Positions 43,179 to 52,423 of a stretch of DNA of 64,000 bases are shown here, one piece after another. Both the position numbers and the translations under genes were made by a program. The stretch lies in assembly GCF_003386235.1 (NCBI RefSeq), contig NZ_QRDZ01000029.1, positions 60,623-124,622 on the forward strand, in the 5' to 3' direction. The stretch comes from Cohnella phaseoli (GTDB lineage Bacteria; Bacillota; Bacilli; Paenibacillales; Paenibacillaceae). Numbering within the stretch: position 1 is the first letter of the stretch; each line of letters starts with the position of its first letter. The notes below the pieces were generated by a model. That model had not been told where the DNA came from and searched no databases. It saw only the letters and a program-made list of their open reading frames with translations.

Positions 43179-43271
43179 ATGTTCTACTTTTACTTTCTGT
43201 TGATTCTGCTTTTCGGCGGAGTCGGCGTTCTGTACTTGTTCGGCAAGAACATTCTTAAGTGGGAGCAATAG
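43179..43271 (+). CDS. 30-residue membrane peptide
   Basis: The small gene has GGAGG eight bases before ATG and reads MFYFYFLLILLFGGVGV followed by LYLFGKNILKWEQ. It is a single membrane helix with a short charged C-terminal tail. A terminator follows directly, so it is transcribed as a discrete gene. I cannot name it; it has the form of small regulators of larger membrane complexes. Confidence 0.65.
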   Translation: MFYFYFLLILLFGGVGVLYLFGKNILKWEQ

Positions 43272-43284
43272 TTGCCTTTCGCTC

Positions 43285-43315
43285 AGCCCGGCCGTTCGCG
43301 GTCCGGGCTGTTTTG
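43285..43315 (+). terminator. intrinsic terminator after the 30-residue peptide gene
   Basis: AGCCCGG (43285-43291) and CCGGGCT (43303-43309) form a GC-rich stem followed by GTTTTGT. It separates the small gene from the cluster that starts at 43464. Confidence 0.75.
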
Positions 43316-43463
43316 TCGTGCGACAGGAACGGACGCCTCCTTTGTCGAACATGTACAGTTGCAGTCGAATCATGGGGTACTAAGCAAAATAGGTACTATT
43401 CGCTCCGCCGACGATCCGGCACAATGAACGTGCGGGAACGATGCGCGGAAAGGAGAATCTCTA

Positions 43464-44465
43464 ATGAACATACGCAAAGTCAAAATATACGGAACGGGAA
43501 AATATTTGCCCGGCCGGCCCATCACCGATTTGGAAATGGACGATCGCCTCGGAGTGTCGCGGGGCTGGACCCGCAGGGTCACGGATATCGTCGCCCGGCA
43601 CTACGCCGGGGAAGACGATACGGCTTCCGCAATGGGAGCGAAAGCCGCGCTGGCCGCCCTTGAGGCGGCAAATTTGAAATTTTCCGACATGGATTGTCTA
43701 GTCGGCGCCAGCGGCACGAAGGAGCAAGCCCTTCCCTGCTCCGCCGTCTTTATTCAGCAAGCGCTGGGAATGGAGCAATCCGGAGTCCCCGCCTTCGATA
43801 TCGATTCGACCTGCCTCAGCTTTCTGGCCGCCCTCGACGCCATGTCCTGCATGATCGCCGCCGGGAGATATCGCTACGTACTGATCGTGACGTCCGAGAT
43901 CGCTTCGGTCGGCCTCGATTGGCGGCATAAGGAAAGCGCGGCGCTATTCGGAGACGGAGCCGCTGCAGTGGTCATCGGTCCGGCGGAGGATGGCGAACCG
44001 TCCGCTATCGTCGGAGCTTCTATGCGCACTTACAGCGCCGGAGCCGCTTTCTCCGAAATTCGCGCCGGCGGCACCAAACGCCATCCGAACGGGTATCGCC
44101 CTGCGGGTGCCGACGACTATTTGTTCCAGATGGATGGCCCGGCCATCTATAGAATGGCCTCTCGCCTTCTACCCGACTTCACTGAGGAGCTGCTACGAGC
44201 TTCTCATACGAGCATGACCGATTTTTCAGCGGTCATCCCCCATCAGGGCAGCGCGATGGCCGTTCGCCTTATGCGCAAAAAGCTGGGCATCGCCGAGCGC
44301 CAGCTTGTCTATATTACGCCGAATCACGGCAATACGATCGCCGCCTCGCTTCCGATGGGACTGCATGAAGCGATCCGCACCGGACGGATCGCACGGGGAG
44401 ACCGCGTGCTGCTTATCGGCACGGCGGCGGGACTGACGCTTGGAGGGTTGATCCTTGACTACTGA
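43464..44465 (+). CDS. ketoacyl-ACP synthase III-type condensing enzyme (FabH/OleA-like)
   Basis: The 333-residue thiolase-fold enzyme has the active-site Cys in DSTCLSFLAAL (about residue 114), His in VIPHQGS, and Asn in PNHGNTIAAS. That is the Cys-His-Asn triad of KAS III and of the OleA group. It would condense an activated acyl chain with malonyl-ACP or a second acyl-CoA. It opens a run of six overlapping genes that contains no ACP gene. AAAGGAG precedes the ATG. Housekeeping FabH is unlikely given the neighbours. Confidence 0.85.
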   Translation: MNIRKVKIYGTGKYLPGRPITDLEMDDRLGVSRGWTRRVTDIVARHYAGEDDTASAMGAKAALAALEAANLKFSDMDCLVGASGTKEQALPCSAVFIQQALGMEQSGVPAFDIDSTCLSFLAALDAMSCMIAAGRYRYVLIVTSEIASVGLDWRHKESAALFGDGAAAVVIGPAEDGEPSAIVGASMRTYSAGAAFSEIRAGGTKRHPNGYRPAGADDYLFQMDGPAIYRMASRLLPDFTEELLRASHTSMTDFSAVIPHQGSAMAVRLMRKKLGIAERQLVYITPNHGNTIAASLPMGLHEAIRTGRIARGDRVLLIGTAAGLTLGGLILDY

Positions 44466-45720
44466 GGCGGTCGCTGAGACAGCATCGGATTCGCAGAGGC
44501 CGCAGCGCATTCTTCTTACGGGAGGCCGTTCGCCCGCAGCGCTGGAGCTGGCCCGCCTTTTTCACTCAGCCGGACATCGGGTTTATGCGGCCGAATCGGC
44601 TCCCTATCATTTGTGCCGAGTTTCCTGCGCCGTCGAGCGGAGCTTTCTTGTTCCGCCTCCGTCCGAAGGCTCGGGGAGGTTCGCCGCCGCGTTGTGCGAG
44701 ATTGTCAGGGAACACCGCATCGATCTACTGATTCCGACCTGCGAAGAAATCTTCCATATCTCTAAGGAGCTCGGCCGCTTCGCAGGCTTGTGCCGCGTGC
44801 TGGCCGCTCCGCTTGCTGAAATGGACCGCCTTCATCATAAAGGCAAGTTTATTGCAACCGTCGCGGAAATCGGCCTGCCCGTCCCGACTACGGTTCCGGT
44901 CGATACCCCCGACGGCTGGCTGCCGCTGCTGCAACAATCGCGGTTCCGCGAAGGTCTCGTGCTCAAGCCGGCGTACTCGCGATTTGCTTCGCGCACGCTG
45001 CTGCTGGATCTTCGCCGAGCTCCTTTGTCTACTGCCAAGCGCAGCAAAGAAATGGTAGAGGAGCTCGAAACAACCGGCGTGTCTTTCCAGCGGCCGTGGG
45101 TCGCTCAAGAGCTGCTTCGCGGCGAGGAGTGGTGCACCTACAGTGTGGCGCAGTCTGGCCGCATCGCAGCGCATACTGCATACCGCAGCCGGTTTCGCGC
45201 CGGCCGCGGAGCCAGCATTCACTACGAACCGGCCGAGCAGCCGATGCTGCTCGATTGGGTTCGGCGCTTTGTGGCCGGCATCGGCTTTACCGGACAGATC
45301 GCCTTCGATTTCATGGTATCACCGGAAGGCGCCGTTATGCCGATGGAATGCAATCCTCGCGCGACCAGCGGCGTGCATCTGTTCAGTTCGGATTGCGGGC
45401 TGACGGAAGCGCTGCTCGCCCCCTCCGCTCTTCTTGCGGCCGATCGGATTACTTCTCCTGCGAGCAAGGCCGGTCGCGGCGCCATGCTGTCCGCCGCTAT
45501 GCTGAGCTACGGTCTCGTTCAATCCGTCCGCGAGAGGATGCCCGGCGAATGGCTGCGCGCATGGCAAAACGGACGAGATGTCGTGTTCCGGCGAGACGAT
45601 CCGAAGCCTTTCGCGGAGCAGTTCCGCCTGCTCGCATGGACAAGGAAGACGGCCAAACGGCGGAACCTGACGCTGCAGCAAGCGTCTACCTTCGATATTG
45701 AATGGAATGGTGATTCATGA
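44455..45720 (+). CDS. ATP-grasp carboxylate ligase
   Basis: The 421-residue protein has an ATP-grasp fold: an N-terminal Rossmann-like part (LLTGGRSPAALELARLFHSAGH), a central ATP lid (LVLKPAYSRFASRT) and the metal-binding end PMECNPRATSGVHLF. Such enzymes join a carboxylate to an amine through an acyl phosphate. The start is TTG at 44455, supported by GGAGGG, inside the previous gene by 11 bases. I infer that it links an amino acid or similar to the product of the condensing enzyme. Confidence 0.82.
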   Translation: MTTEAVAETASDSQRPQRILLTGGRSPAALELARLFHSAGHRVYAAESAPYHLCRVSCAVERSFLVPPPSEGSGRFAAALCEIVREHRIDLLIPTCEEIFHISKELGRFAGLCRVLAAPLAEMDRLHHKGKFIATVAEIGLPVPTTVPVDTPDGWLPLLQQSRFREGLVLKPAYSRFASRTLLLDLRRAPLSTAKRSKEMVEELETTGVSFQRPWVAQELLRGEEWCTYSVAQSGRIAAHTAYRSRFRAGRGASIHYEPAEQPMLLDWVRRFVAGIGFTGQIAFDFMVSPEGAVMPMECNPRATSGVHLFSSDCGLTEALLAPSALLAADRITSPASKAGRGAMLSAAMLSYGLVQSVRERMPGEWLRAWQNGRDVVFRRDDPKPFAEQFRLLAWTRKTAKRRNLTLQQASTFDIEWNGDS

Positions 45721-46715
45721 AACGAGTCTTAGTAACGGGAGCGACCGGATTTCTAGGCCGGGCGACGGCCGTTCGTCTTCATCGCCTCGGCTGGGAAGTG
45801 ACGGGGCTGGGGCGCGATGAGAGCGTCGGCCGTCAATTGACCGGGCAGGGCATCCCCTTCGTTCAGGCGGACCTGCGCAATCGCCGGGAAATCGAAGACG
45901 TTTGCGAGGGACGCGACTACGTCATTCACTGTGCAGCGCTGTCTTCTCCTTGGGGCCGCTACCCGGCTTTCTACGAGACTAACGTCTCCGGAACGGAGAA
46001 TATCGTCGCCGGTTGCCTTCGTCATGGCGTGCGCAGGCTCGTTCACGTCTCGACGCCAAGCGTTTACTTCAATTATAATGATCGGCTGCTAGTTTCCGAG
46101 GAAGAGGAACTGCCTCGCAAGCCGGTCAACTCTTACGCCGCCACCAAGCTAATCGCGGAAAGGGTCGTGGCGAATGCGAGCCGTGACGGATTGTCTTCAA
46201 TCGTCGTGCGTCCGAGGGCGGTGTTCGGTCCGGGAGACACGTCGCTGTTTCCGCGGCTGCTGAGGGTGCAGGAATCGCGCGGTATTCCTCTAATCGGCGG
46301 CGGAGAGGCTCTGCTCGATCTGACCTATATCGATAACGCCGTTGACGGGCTAGTGCTGGCTTGCTCCGCACCGGAGAGCGCAGCCGGCGCGATCTACAAT
46401 CTGTCGAACGGCGAGCCGGTCAAGCTGATCGAGGTGCTGCGCCGCTTGTTCGACCTGTTGGAGCTGCCGCTTCGCACGCGGCGCGTCTCCCGTCCCGCCG
46501 CCCTTGCAGCAGGACAAATGCTGGAGTGGCTGTATAGAGCTTTCCCTGCGCTGGGGGCGGAACCGCCGTTTACCCGCTATACGGTCGGGCTGCTTGCTTA
46601 CAGTCAGACGCTTGATCTGACCAAGGCGCGCGACGCGCTGCGATACGAGCCGCGAATTTCCGTCGACGAAGGCTTGCGCCGCTTTGCGGACTGGTGGAGG
46701 AGCAACCTGTCATGA
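45717..46715 (+). CDS. NAD-dependent epimerase/dehydratase, OleD-like
   Basis: This 332-residue extended SDR has the cofactor loop TGATGFLGRA and the catalytic YAATK, with SxxVY nearby. It looks most like 3-beta-hydroxysteroid dehydrogenase or OleD-type reductases, which reduce 2-alkyl-3-ketoacids to hydroxy acids. It overlaps the ATP-grasp gene by four bases (ATGA). Together with the KAS III-like enzyme it suggests a keto group made and then reduced. Confidence 0.83.
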   Translation: MKRVLVTGATGFLGRATAVRLHRLGWEVTGLGRDESVGRQLTGQGIPFVQADLRNRREIEDVCEGRDYVIHCAALSSPWGRYPAFYETNVSGTENIVAGCLRHGVRRLVHVSTPSVYFNYNDRLLVSEEEELPRKPVNSYAATKLIAERVVANASRDGLSSIVVRPRAVFGPGDTSLFPRLLRVQESRGIPLIGGGEALLDLTYIDNAVDGLVLACSAPESAAGAIYNLSNGEPVKLIEVLRRLFDLLELPLRTRRVSRPAALAAGQMLEWLYRAFPALGAEPPFTRYTVGLLAYSQTLDLTKARDALRYEPRISVDEGLRRFADWWRSNLS

Positions 46716-47575
46716 ACCAACCGCAGCAAGTTCTAGTCGAGCTGATGCTGATGTCCGCCGGTTATTGCGTTCATCCCGAATTTGTGACGCTGCGAGGCGG
46801 TTCGCTGCGCCCGGCCGCTTATCCGGCCGGATTCGCCTGCATCCGTCACCCCTCGCAGGGCTGGATCCTGTTTGATACCGGCTATTCTCACCGGTTCCGG
46901 GAGCTAACCGCTTCTTTTCCTTATTCCATGTATCGTCGTCTCACACCGGTAATTTTGCGCGAAGAAAACGTCGCCGTCCGGCAGCTCGCTCGTCTCGGCA
47001 TTGCCGCCGAGGACGTTCGCTTCGTTATTCTTTCGCATTTCCATGCGGACCATATCGGCGGCGCGCGGGACTTTCCGTTCTCCCGCTTTCTATACCCGCA
47101 GGCGGCATACGACGCCGTCCGCAATCTCGGGCCGATCCGGGCGACCCGAGCGGGCTTCGTCGCCGGCCTGCTTCCGGATCGCTTCTCCGAAATCGCCCAG
47201 CCGATCGAATCATTGGCCGAACGCGTCTCTCTGCCGGATAACGTTCCATTTGACTCCGGCTACGACCTGTTCGGCGACGGCAGCCTGATCGCGATTGCCA
47301 TGCCGGGACATGCGGCGGGCCAGGTCGGCCTGCTGCTATCTACATCGGACGCGCGCGTACTGCTCTGCGCCGACGCCTCCTGGTCGAGCCGGGCGCTCCG
47401 CGACAACCGCCCGCCCCACCCTGCCGCGGGTCTGGTTATGCATGACCGCGCGGCTTACCGCGATTCGTTCCGACGGCTGCGCAGCTGGCAGGCGGCCGAT
47501 CCGGAGCTGGTTATCGCGCCAAGTCATTGCCGGGAGTTTTTCGATATCGACAGCCGGGAGGTGAGACGCTTATGA
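46712..47575 (+). CDS. MBL-fold metallo-hydrolase
   Basis: The 287-residue metallo-beta-lactamase-fold enzyme has the di-metal motif HFHADHIGG (residues 109-117), a conserved PGHAAGQVG histidine and a C-terminal APSHCREF histidine. It belongs to the lactonase or thioesterase-like group by length and motif spacing. GGAGG precedes the ATG at 46712, which overlaps the previous stop. It could hydrolyse a thioester or lactone intermediate in this pathway (inference). Confidence 0.83.
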   Translation: MNQPQQVLVELMLMSAGYCVHPEFVTLRGGSLRPAAYPAGFACIRHPSQGWILFDTGYSHRFRELTASFPYSMYRRLTPVILREENVAVRQLARLGIAAEDVRFVILSHFHADHIGGARDFPFSRFLYPQAAYDAVRNLGPIRATRAGFVAGLLPDRFSEIAQPIESLAERVSLPDNVPFDSGYDLFGDGSLIAIAMPGHAAGQVGLLLSTSDARVLLCADASWSSRALRDNRPPHPAAGLVMHDRAAYRDSFRRLRSWQAADPELVIAPSHCREFFDIDSREVRRL

Positions 47576-48903
47576 TTCGGAATGCGCTGGCGTTTATCAA
47601 GTATTATCGAAGCGGCAAAAGACGCGGCGGCAAGCAGGATCGCCGAACCTTCGAACGCAAGCTGGAGCGGCTCGTCGTCCGGCATGTCTCGCATGTCCGC
47701 GAACGCTCCGCTTTCTATCGCGATTGGTGGGGCTCTATCCCCTCCGATCAGTGGCGCTCCTTCCCGTCCATCGACAAAACGGTGATGATGGCGCATTTCG
47801 ATACGCTCAATACGGCGGGCATCACGAAATCCCAAGCGTTTGCCGTGGCCGAGGCCGCCGAATCTTCGCGAGACTTTCAGCCCGCTATCGGCCGGGTGAC
47901 GGTCGGATTGTCATCCGGCACGTCAGGCAATCGCGGGCTATTCCTTGTCGACGCGCAGGAGCAGGCCGGCTGGGCCGGCGCCGTACTTGGCAAGCTGCTG
48001 CCCGGATCGCTGCTGTCTCGCTGCTCGATCGCCTTTTTCCTGAGGGCGAACAGCAATTTGTACGAGTCGGTGCGCAGCAGGCGGCTGTCATTTCAATTTT
48101 ACGATCTGCTCGAACCGTTATCCGACCAGATTGAGCGTATAGAACGCCAACAGCCCGATGTTATCGCGGGACCTCCTTCCCTGCTTCGCCGTCTTGCCGA
48201 AGCCGTTCGTTCCGGCAAGCTTACCGTGAAGCCGCGACAAGTGATTTCCGTTGCGGAGGTGCTGGACCCGCTCGATCGCGAGTATATCGGCCAGACGTTC
48301 GGCCAGATCGTCCATCAAATCTATCAATGCACAGAAGGCTTTCTCGGCTGCACCTGTCCGCACGGGACTCTTCACCTGAACGAGGACCTCGTCTACATCG
48401 AAAAGGAATACGTGCCCGGAAAAGACCGCACGTTCGTGCCGATCGTCACCGACTTCTCGCGCAAGACGCAGCCGATTGTCCGTTACCGGCTTAACGATCT
48501 GTTGACGGAGAGCGACCGTCCCTGTCCCTGCGGTTCCCCGTTTACGGCTATCGAACGGATTGAAGGCCGCTGCGACGATATCTTTATCGCAACGAACAGC
48601 GGCGACTCTAGTTCAGGGGAAGAGTTTGTCACCATCTATCCGGACTTCGTAACGCGAGCGATCATCGGAGCTTCGCCCGCTATCGCGCAGTACCGGGCGA
48701 TTCAGACCGGACTAGATCAATGGACGATCGAGCTGGAGCTGCCGGACGATCAGCGCAGCATGACGGAGGATCGGGTTCGCACGGCCATTGCCGCGTTATG
48801 CGGCCGTCTGCGCTGTCGAACGCCAATTCTCGCCTTCTCCCCCTACACGCATGAAGCCGGCGTCGCGAAGCTTCGGCGCGTCGAAAGGAGATACAAGCGA
48901 TGA
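47572..48903 (+). CDS. adenylate-forming enzyme (F390 synthetase / PaaK-like)
   Basis: The 443-residue protein belongs to the adenylating superfamily related to coenzyme F390 synthetase and phenylacetate-CoA ligase. The phosphate loop is LSSGTSGNRG, and VIAGPPSLLRRLAEAV, YQCTEGFLG and IVRYRLNDLLT are later family motifs. It would activate a carboxylic acid as an acyl-AMP. It overlaps the MBL gene and the next gene by four bases each. In OleC the same superfamily makes beta-lactones from beta-hydroxy acids, but equivalence is unproven. Confidence 0.82.
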   Translation: MIRNALAFIKYYRSGKRRGGKQDRRTFERKLERLVVRHVSHVRERSAFYRDWWGSIPSDQWRSFPSIDKTVMMAHFDTLNTAGITKSQAFAVAEAAESSRDFQPAIGRVTVGLSSGTSGNRGLFLVDAQEQAGWAGAVLGKLLPGSLLSRCSIAFFLRANSNLYESVRSRRLSFQFYDLLEPLSDQIERIERQQPDVIAGPPSLLRRLAEAVRSGKLTVKPRQVISVAEVLDPLDREYIGQTFGQIVHQIYQCTEGFLGCTCPHGTLHLNEDLVYIEKEYVPGKDRTFVPIVTDFSRKTQPIVRYRLNDLLTESDRPCPCGSPFTAIERIEGRCDDIFIATNSGDSSSGEEFVTIYPDFVTRAIIGASPAIAQYRAIQTGLDQWTIELELPDDQRSMTEDRVRTAIAALCGRLRCRTPILAFSPYTHEAGVAKLRRVERRYKR

Positions 48904-50054
48904 CCTCTCGCATCAAGCTGTACGATACAGCCAATATAGATCAATACGTGTGGCCCGACAGCGATTACGGCCGTTACGCTAAGCAATATTTGCTGCCGCT
49001 GCTCGCGGAAGGCTCCGAGCGCTTCGTCCGCAACGTCCGCACCCGGCTGCTTGTGCTGGATGTGGACGGCATACCGCTGCCCATAACCGTGAACGAGAAG
49101 GAATACGACAACAGTTACGTATGCTCCCCTTATACTCACTATGTCAGCTATGCGAAGCAGGAGCTTGTATTGCTGGGCAATCGAGCGTTGATCGGTTGCT
49201 TGGACGCTCTTCTGTCTGGCGTCGGCTGCCTGCTAAAACGCGCCGACTTCAACCGGATCGTACATGTCAATAACTGGCTGCTGTCCACCAACCTGTCCCC
49301 CGAGCTTGCCGAATCGCAGTGGGCAGCCGTACTGGATAAGCTGCTTGCGCTTTTTCCCGGACATGCGATCGCCTTTCGCTCGCTCTGTCCCTCTCTCAAC
49401 AAGCGTACGATCGACAGCTTGCAGTCCCGTGGCTGCATTCTTGTTCCAAGCAGACAGATTTATTTGCTGCGAACCGGCGAGACCGGTTTCGGCAGCGCCA
49501 AATCTCGCTGGCTGTTGAAGCGGGACGGCGCTTTGGCCGCCAAGGGGGGATACGCAAGAGCCGGCCCCGACGATATGGCGGACTCCGATATCCCTCGCAT
49601 CGCGGAACTGTACCGTCTCTTGTATCTCGAGAAGTATTCGCGACATAATCCCCAGTTCACGGAACGTTATCTGAAAGAAGCGCTGCATAACGGAATACTG
49701 GAGCTTCACGGCTTCCGTCGCGACGGCCGGCTCGACGCGGTGCTCGGCTTCTACTTCAGAGGAGACGCGATGACAACGCCGTTATTCGGTTACGATACAT
49801 CGCTGCCGCAGCAGCTTGGCTTATACCGGATGCTATCCGCGCGATTGATCGAAATCGCCTGCGAGCGACGGGTTCTGCTGCACGAGAGCTCCGGAGCGGC
49901 CCAGTTCAAGCGCAATCGGGGAGCCGAGGCGGAGATCGAATATACGGCGGTCCAAGTCGGCCATCTGCCGCTGCGGCGGCGTGTGCCTTGGACGGCGCTT
50001 GCAGATTTGCTTACTAAAATCGGCGTGCCTCTGCTGCGCAAATACAAGTTATAG
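48900..50054 (+). CDS. GNAT-like acyltransferase, uncharacterised
   Basis: The 384-residue protein has no strong named-family match that I know. Its C-terminal half (about 220-350) has a GNAT or FemAB-type pattern (DIPRIAELYRLLYLEKYS, ending HESSGAAQFKRNRGA). The N-terminal half is unassigned. It is the last of the six overlapping genes, which suggests a final acylation or aminoacyl transfer. There is no signal peptide. Confidence 0.6.
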   Translation: MTSRIKLYDTANIDQYVWPDSDYGRYAKQYLLPLLAEGSERFVRNVRTRLLVLDVDGIPLPITVNEKEYDNSYVCSPYTHYVSYAKQELVLLGNRALIGCLDALLSGVGCLLKRADFNRIVHVNNWLLSTNLSPELAESQWAAVLDKLLALFPGHAIAFRSLCPSLNKRTIDSLQSRGCILVPSRQIYLLRTGETGFGSAKSRWLLKRDGALAAKGGYARAGPDDMADSDIPRIAELYRLLYLEKYSRHNPQFTERYLKEALHNGILELHGFRRDGRLDAVLGFYFRGDAMTTPLFGYDTSLPQQLGLYRMLSARLIEIACERRVLLHESSGAAQFKRNRGAEAEIEYTAVQVGHLPLRRRVPWTALADLLTKIGVPLLRKYKL

Positions 50055-50169
50055 CAGTTCGGCCTTCTGGCTTCAGCATTTCGTTCCGCCGCTGCGAGCC
50101 CCGAAACCAAAAAAGTGGTAAACTGATAGACATCCGCACGGCATCCGCAACCGGAAAGGAGGTCGGTCC

Positions 50170-51078
50170 ATGTCGACCGTTGAGCGAATCGCGCTCGTAA
50201 CCGGAGCCTCAAGCGGCTTCGGTCTGTTGATTTCCCTCTCTTTGGCGAATAAAGGCTGTCGCGTCGTTGCGACAATGCGCGATCCGCAGCGTCGCGATCC
50301 GCTGCTTCAGGAAGCCGAACGGCTTGGCGTCGCCGACAAATTGGAAGTTGCCCGGCTCGACGTCACCGACGCCGCTTCAATAGAAGCGGTCGTTGCGCAG
50401 ACGCTCGAGCGCTACGGACGGATCGACGTGCTCGTCAATAACGCCGGTTATGCCGTTGGCGGCTTTGTCGAAGAGGTTCCGCTGGAAGCGTGGCGAGCGC
50501 AGCTGGAAACGAACTTGATCGGCGTCGTCGCGGTAACGCAGGCCGTGCTGCCCGCGATGCGCCGACAAGGCGAAGGAACCGTCATCCACATCGGCAGCGT
50601 CAGCGGGAGGGTCGGTTTGCCCGGTTACGGAGTCTACGCCGCCTCCAAATTCGCGGTTGAAGGCTTCAGCGAAAGTCTGCGACACGAGGTTGCGCCTTAC
50701 GGCATCCGGGTATACCTTGTAGAACCCGGAGCCTATCGCACGCCGATCTGGGACAAAGGCTTCGCCACGATTCACGCTAAGCCGGATTCTCCTTACGAGA
50801 GGATGCTTAACGCCGTGCTCGGCTTCGCCCGCAAATCGGCGGAGTCCGCTCCTCATCCGCGGGAGGTAGCTGCGTTGGTCGCGCGGCTGGCTGTTTCCAG
50901 CCGCACGAAAACGCTGCGGCATCCGATTGGCCAAGGGGCTCGCACGCTTGTTGCAGCTTCGCGCTTTGTTCCCTGGCGCTGGATTGAAGCGGCGATTCGC
51001 AGGACGTTGAATCGCGCCGCGGCTAAAGCCGACCCGTCTGCGAAAACCTACGCAAAGGATGAGACTTCGCAGAGATAA
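50170..51078 (+). CDS. short-chain dehydrogenase/reductase
   Basis: This 302-residue classical SDR has TGASSGFG for NAD(P) binding, NNAGYA, and the catalytic Ser/Tyr/Lys in GSVSGRVGLPGYGVYAASK. The C-terminal extension past residue 230 is longer than usual. AAAGGAGG precedes the ATG. A 115-base gap with a possible promoter separates it from the six-gene cluster, so it may be expressed separately while still belonging to the pathway. Its TAA stop is at the edge of a family D repeat remnant. Confidence 0.85.
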   Translation: MSTVERIALVTGASSGFGLLISLSLANKGCRVVATMRDPQRRDPLLQEAERLGVADKLEVARLDVTDAASIEAVVAQTLERYGRIDVLVNNAGYAVGGFVEEVPLEAWRAQLETNLIGVVAVTQAVLPAMRRQGEGTVIHIGSVSGRVGLPGYGVYAASKFAVEGFSESLRHEVAPYGIRVYLVEPGAYRTPIWDKGFATIHAKPDSPYERMLNAVLGFARKSAESAPHPREVAALVARLAVSSRTKTLRHPIGQGARTLVAASRFVPWRWIEAAIRRTLNRAAAKADPSAKTYAKDETSQR

Positions 51079-51134
51079 CCCAATGGCATGAAGATAGGGA
51101 ATGGACTTACCCTCCATTAATTCAACTTATATAG
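51076..51134. repeat. remnant of repeat family D
   Basis: TAACCCAATGG followed by ATG, AGA and AGGGAATGG closely matches an arm of the 10471-10674 element. TTCAACTTATATA at its right end matches that element's terminal repeat. About 140 bases of the interior are missing. It lies between the SDR stop codon and the NamA-like gene. Confidence 0.55.
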
Positions 51135-51152
51135 GCAGAGGAGAGATCGTCG

Positions 51153-52196
51153 ATGACCCACCTGGATTCCCCCTTTTCGTTGAAGGGACTTACCTTAACA
51201 AACCGTATAGTCATGCCTCCGATGTGCCAGTATTCCGTCGAGCTGAAGGACGGCACGCCGACCGATTGGCACTTCGTTCACTATGTCTCTCGCGCTGTTG
51301 GCGGCGCGGGACTGATCATTGTCGAGATGACCGACGTCGAACCGGACGGCAGAATTTCCGACCGCGACCTGGGGCTCTGGTCGGACGAGCAAATTCCCGC
51401 TTATGCCCGCATCGTGGACGAAGTTCATAAATACGGGGCGAAAATCGCCATCCAGATCGCGCACGCAGGACGCAAAGCCGAGGACGCCCCAGCACCCGTA
51501 GGAGCGTCGGATATTCCCGTTCCGGATGCTGCCGGGAACACCGTGTACCGGCGACCGAGGGCGTTGGATACGTCGGAGGTTCAAGCGATGGTCGGCAAGT
51601 TCCGGGACTCCGTCCGGCGCGCCGTCGAGGCCGGCTTCGACGCCATTGAGCTGCACGGCGCGCACGGTTATCTGCTTCATCAGTTCCATTCCCCTGGCAT
51701 CAACAATCGCTCCGACGAATACGGACGCGATCTCGCCCTCTTCGGCGAAGAAGTCGTCAGAGCCGCCCGCAGCGCAATGCCGCAGAACATGCCGCTAATT
51801 ATGCGGATGTCCGCGGTCGAATATATGGACGGCGGCTACGAGCTCGACCATGCGCTCCGAATCGCGCAGCGCTACAAAGACGCCGGCGTCGACATGTTTC
51901 ACGTATCCAGCGGAGGAGAAGCGCCTCCGGGACGCCGCAAGCCGGCCAACCATCCGGGCTACCAGCTTCCGTTCGCGCGAGCTTTCAAGGAGACGCTGAA
52001 CGTGCCGGTCATCGCCGTCGGCAATCTCGACCAACCTCACCTGGCCGAGGCGGCTCTGGCCAATGGCGACGCCGAGTTGGTCGCCGTCGGGCGCGGCATG
52101 CTGAACGATCCTTACTGGGCGCTTCATGCGATTATGACTATCAGTCGAAAGGTAGAGCCGCCCGCACCTTACGCCAGAGGCATTTACGTTCGCTGA
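51153..52196 (+). CDS. namA: NADPH dehydrogenase NamA-like ene-reductase
   Basis: The 347-residue old-yellow-enzyme family protein resembles YqjM/NamA. It has NRIVMPPMCQYS near the N terminus, where the Cys modulates the flavin, and the substrate-binding HGAHGYLLHQFHSP. The FMN-binding ends are GNLDQP and VGRGML. It reduces activated double bonds of enones using NADPH. GAGGAGAG precedes the ATG. A family B repeat follows the stop. Confidence 0.9.
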   Translation: MTHLDSPFSLKGLTLTNRIVMPPMCQYSVELKDGTPTDWHFVHYVSRAVGGAGLIIVEMTDVEPDGRISDRDLGLWSDEQIPAYARIVDEVHKYGAKIAIQIAHAGRKAEDAPAPVGASDIPVPDAAGNTVYRRPRALDTSEVQAMVGKFRDSVRRAVEAGFDAIELHGAHGYLLHQFHSPGINNRSDEYGRDLALFGEEVVRAARSAMPQNMPLIMRMSAVEYMDGGYELDHALRIAQRYKDAGVDMFHVSSGGEAPPGRRKPANHPGYQLPFARAFKETLNVPVIAVGNLDQPHLAEAALANGDAELVAVGRGMLNDPYWALHAIMTISRKVEPPAPYARGIYVR

Positions 52197-52210
52197 TCCA
52201 GCAAGCAATA

Positions 52211-52279
52211 GAGGCTGTCTCCTAAAAAAGAGTCGTACGAATGGATGATCTTGTGCGACTCTACTTATGAGTCCGCCTC
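52211..52279. repeat. family B inverted repeat
   Basis: The ends GAGGCTGTCTCCTAA and ACTTATGAGTCCGCCTC are inverted, with AGAGTCGTACGA and its near complement inside. It starts 14 bases after the namA-like stop codon and precedes the ger operon. Confidence 0.65.
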
Positions 52280-52423
52280 TTTTTGTCGTTCGCAAAACTT
52301 CGCCTCTTCCGCCTTCCTTCTGCCGCTTCTCCATATGACCAGTCCAGAAATTGTATATTTCCCCTGCCAATCGGACAACTTAATTACGCTATTGTCATCC
52401 TTTTCCTGTAGAGGCGGGCGCAT

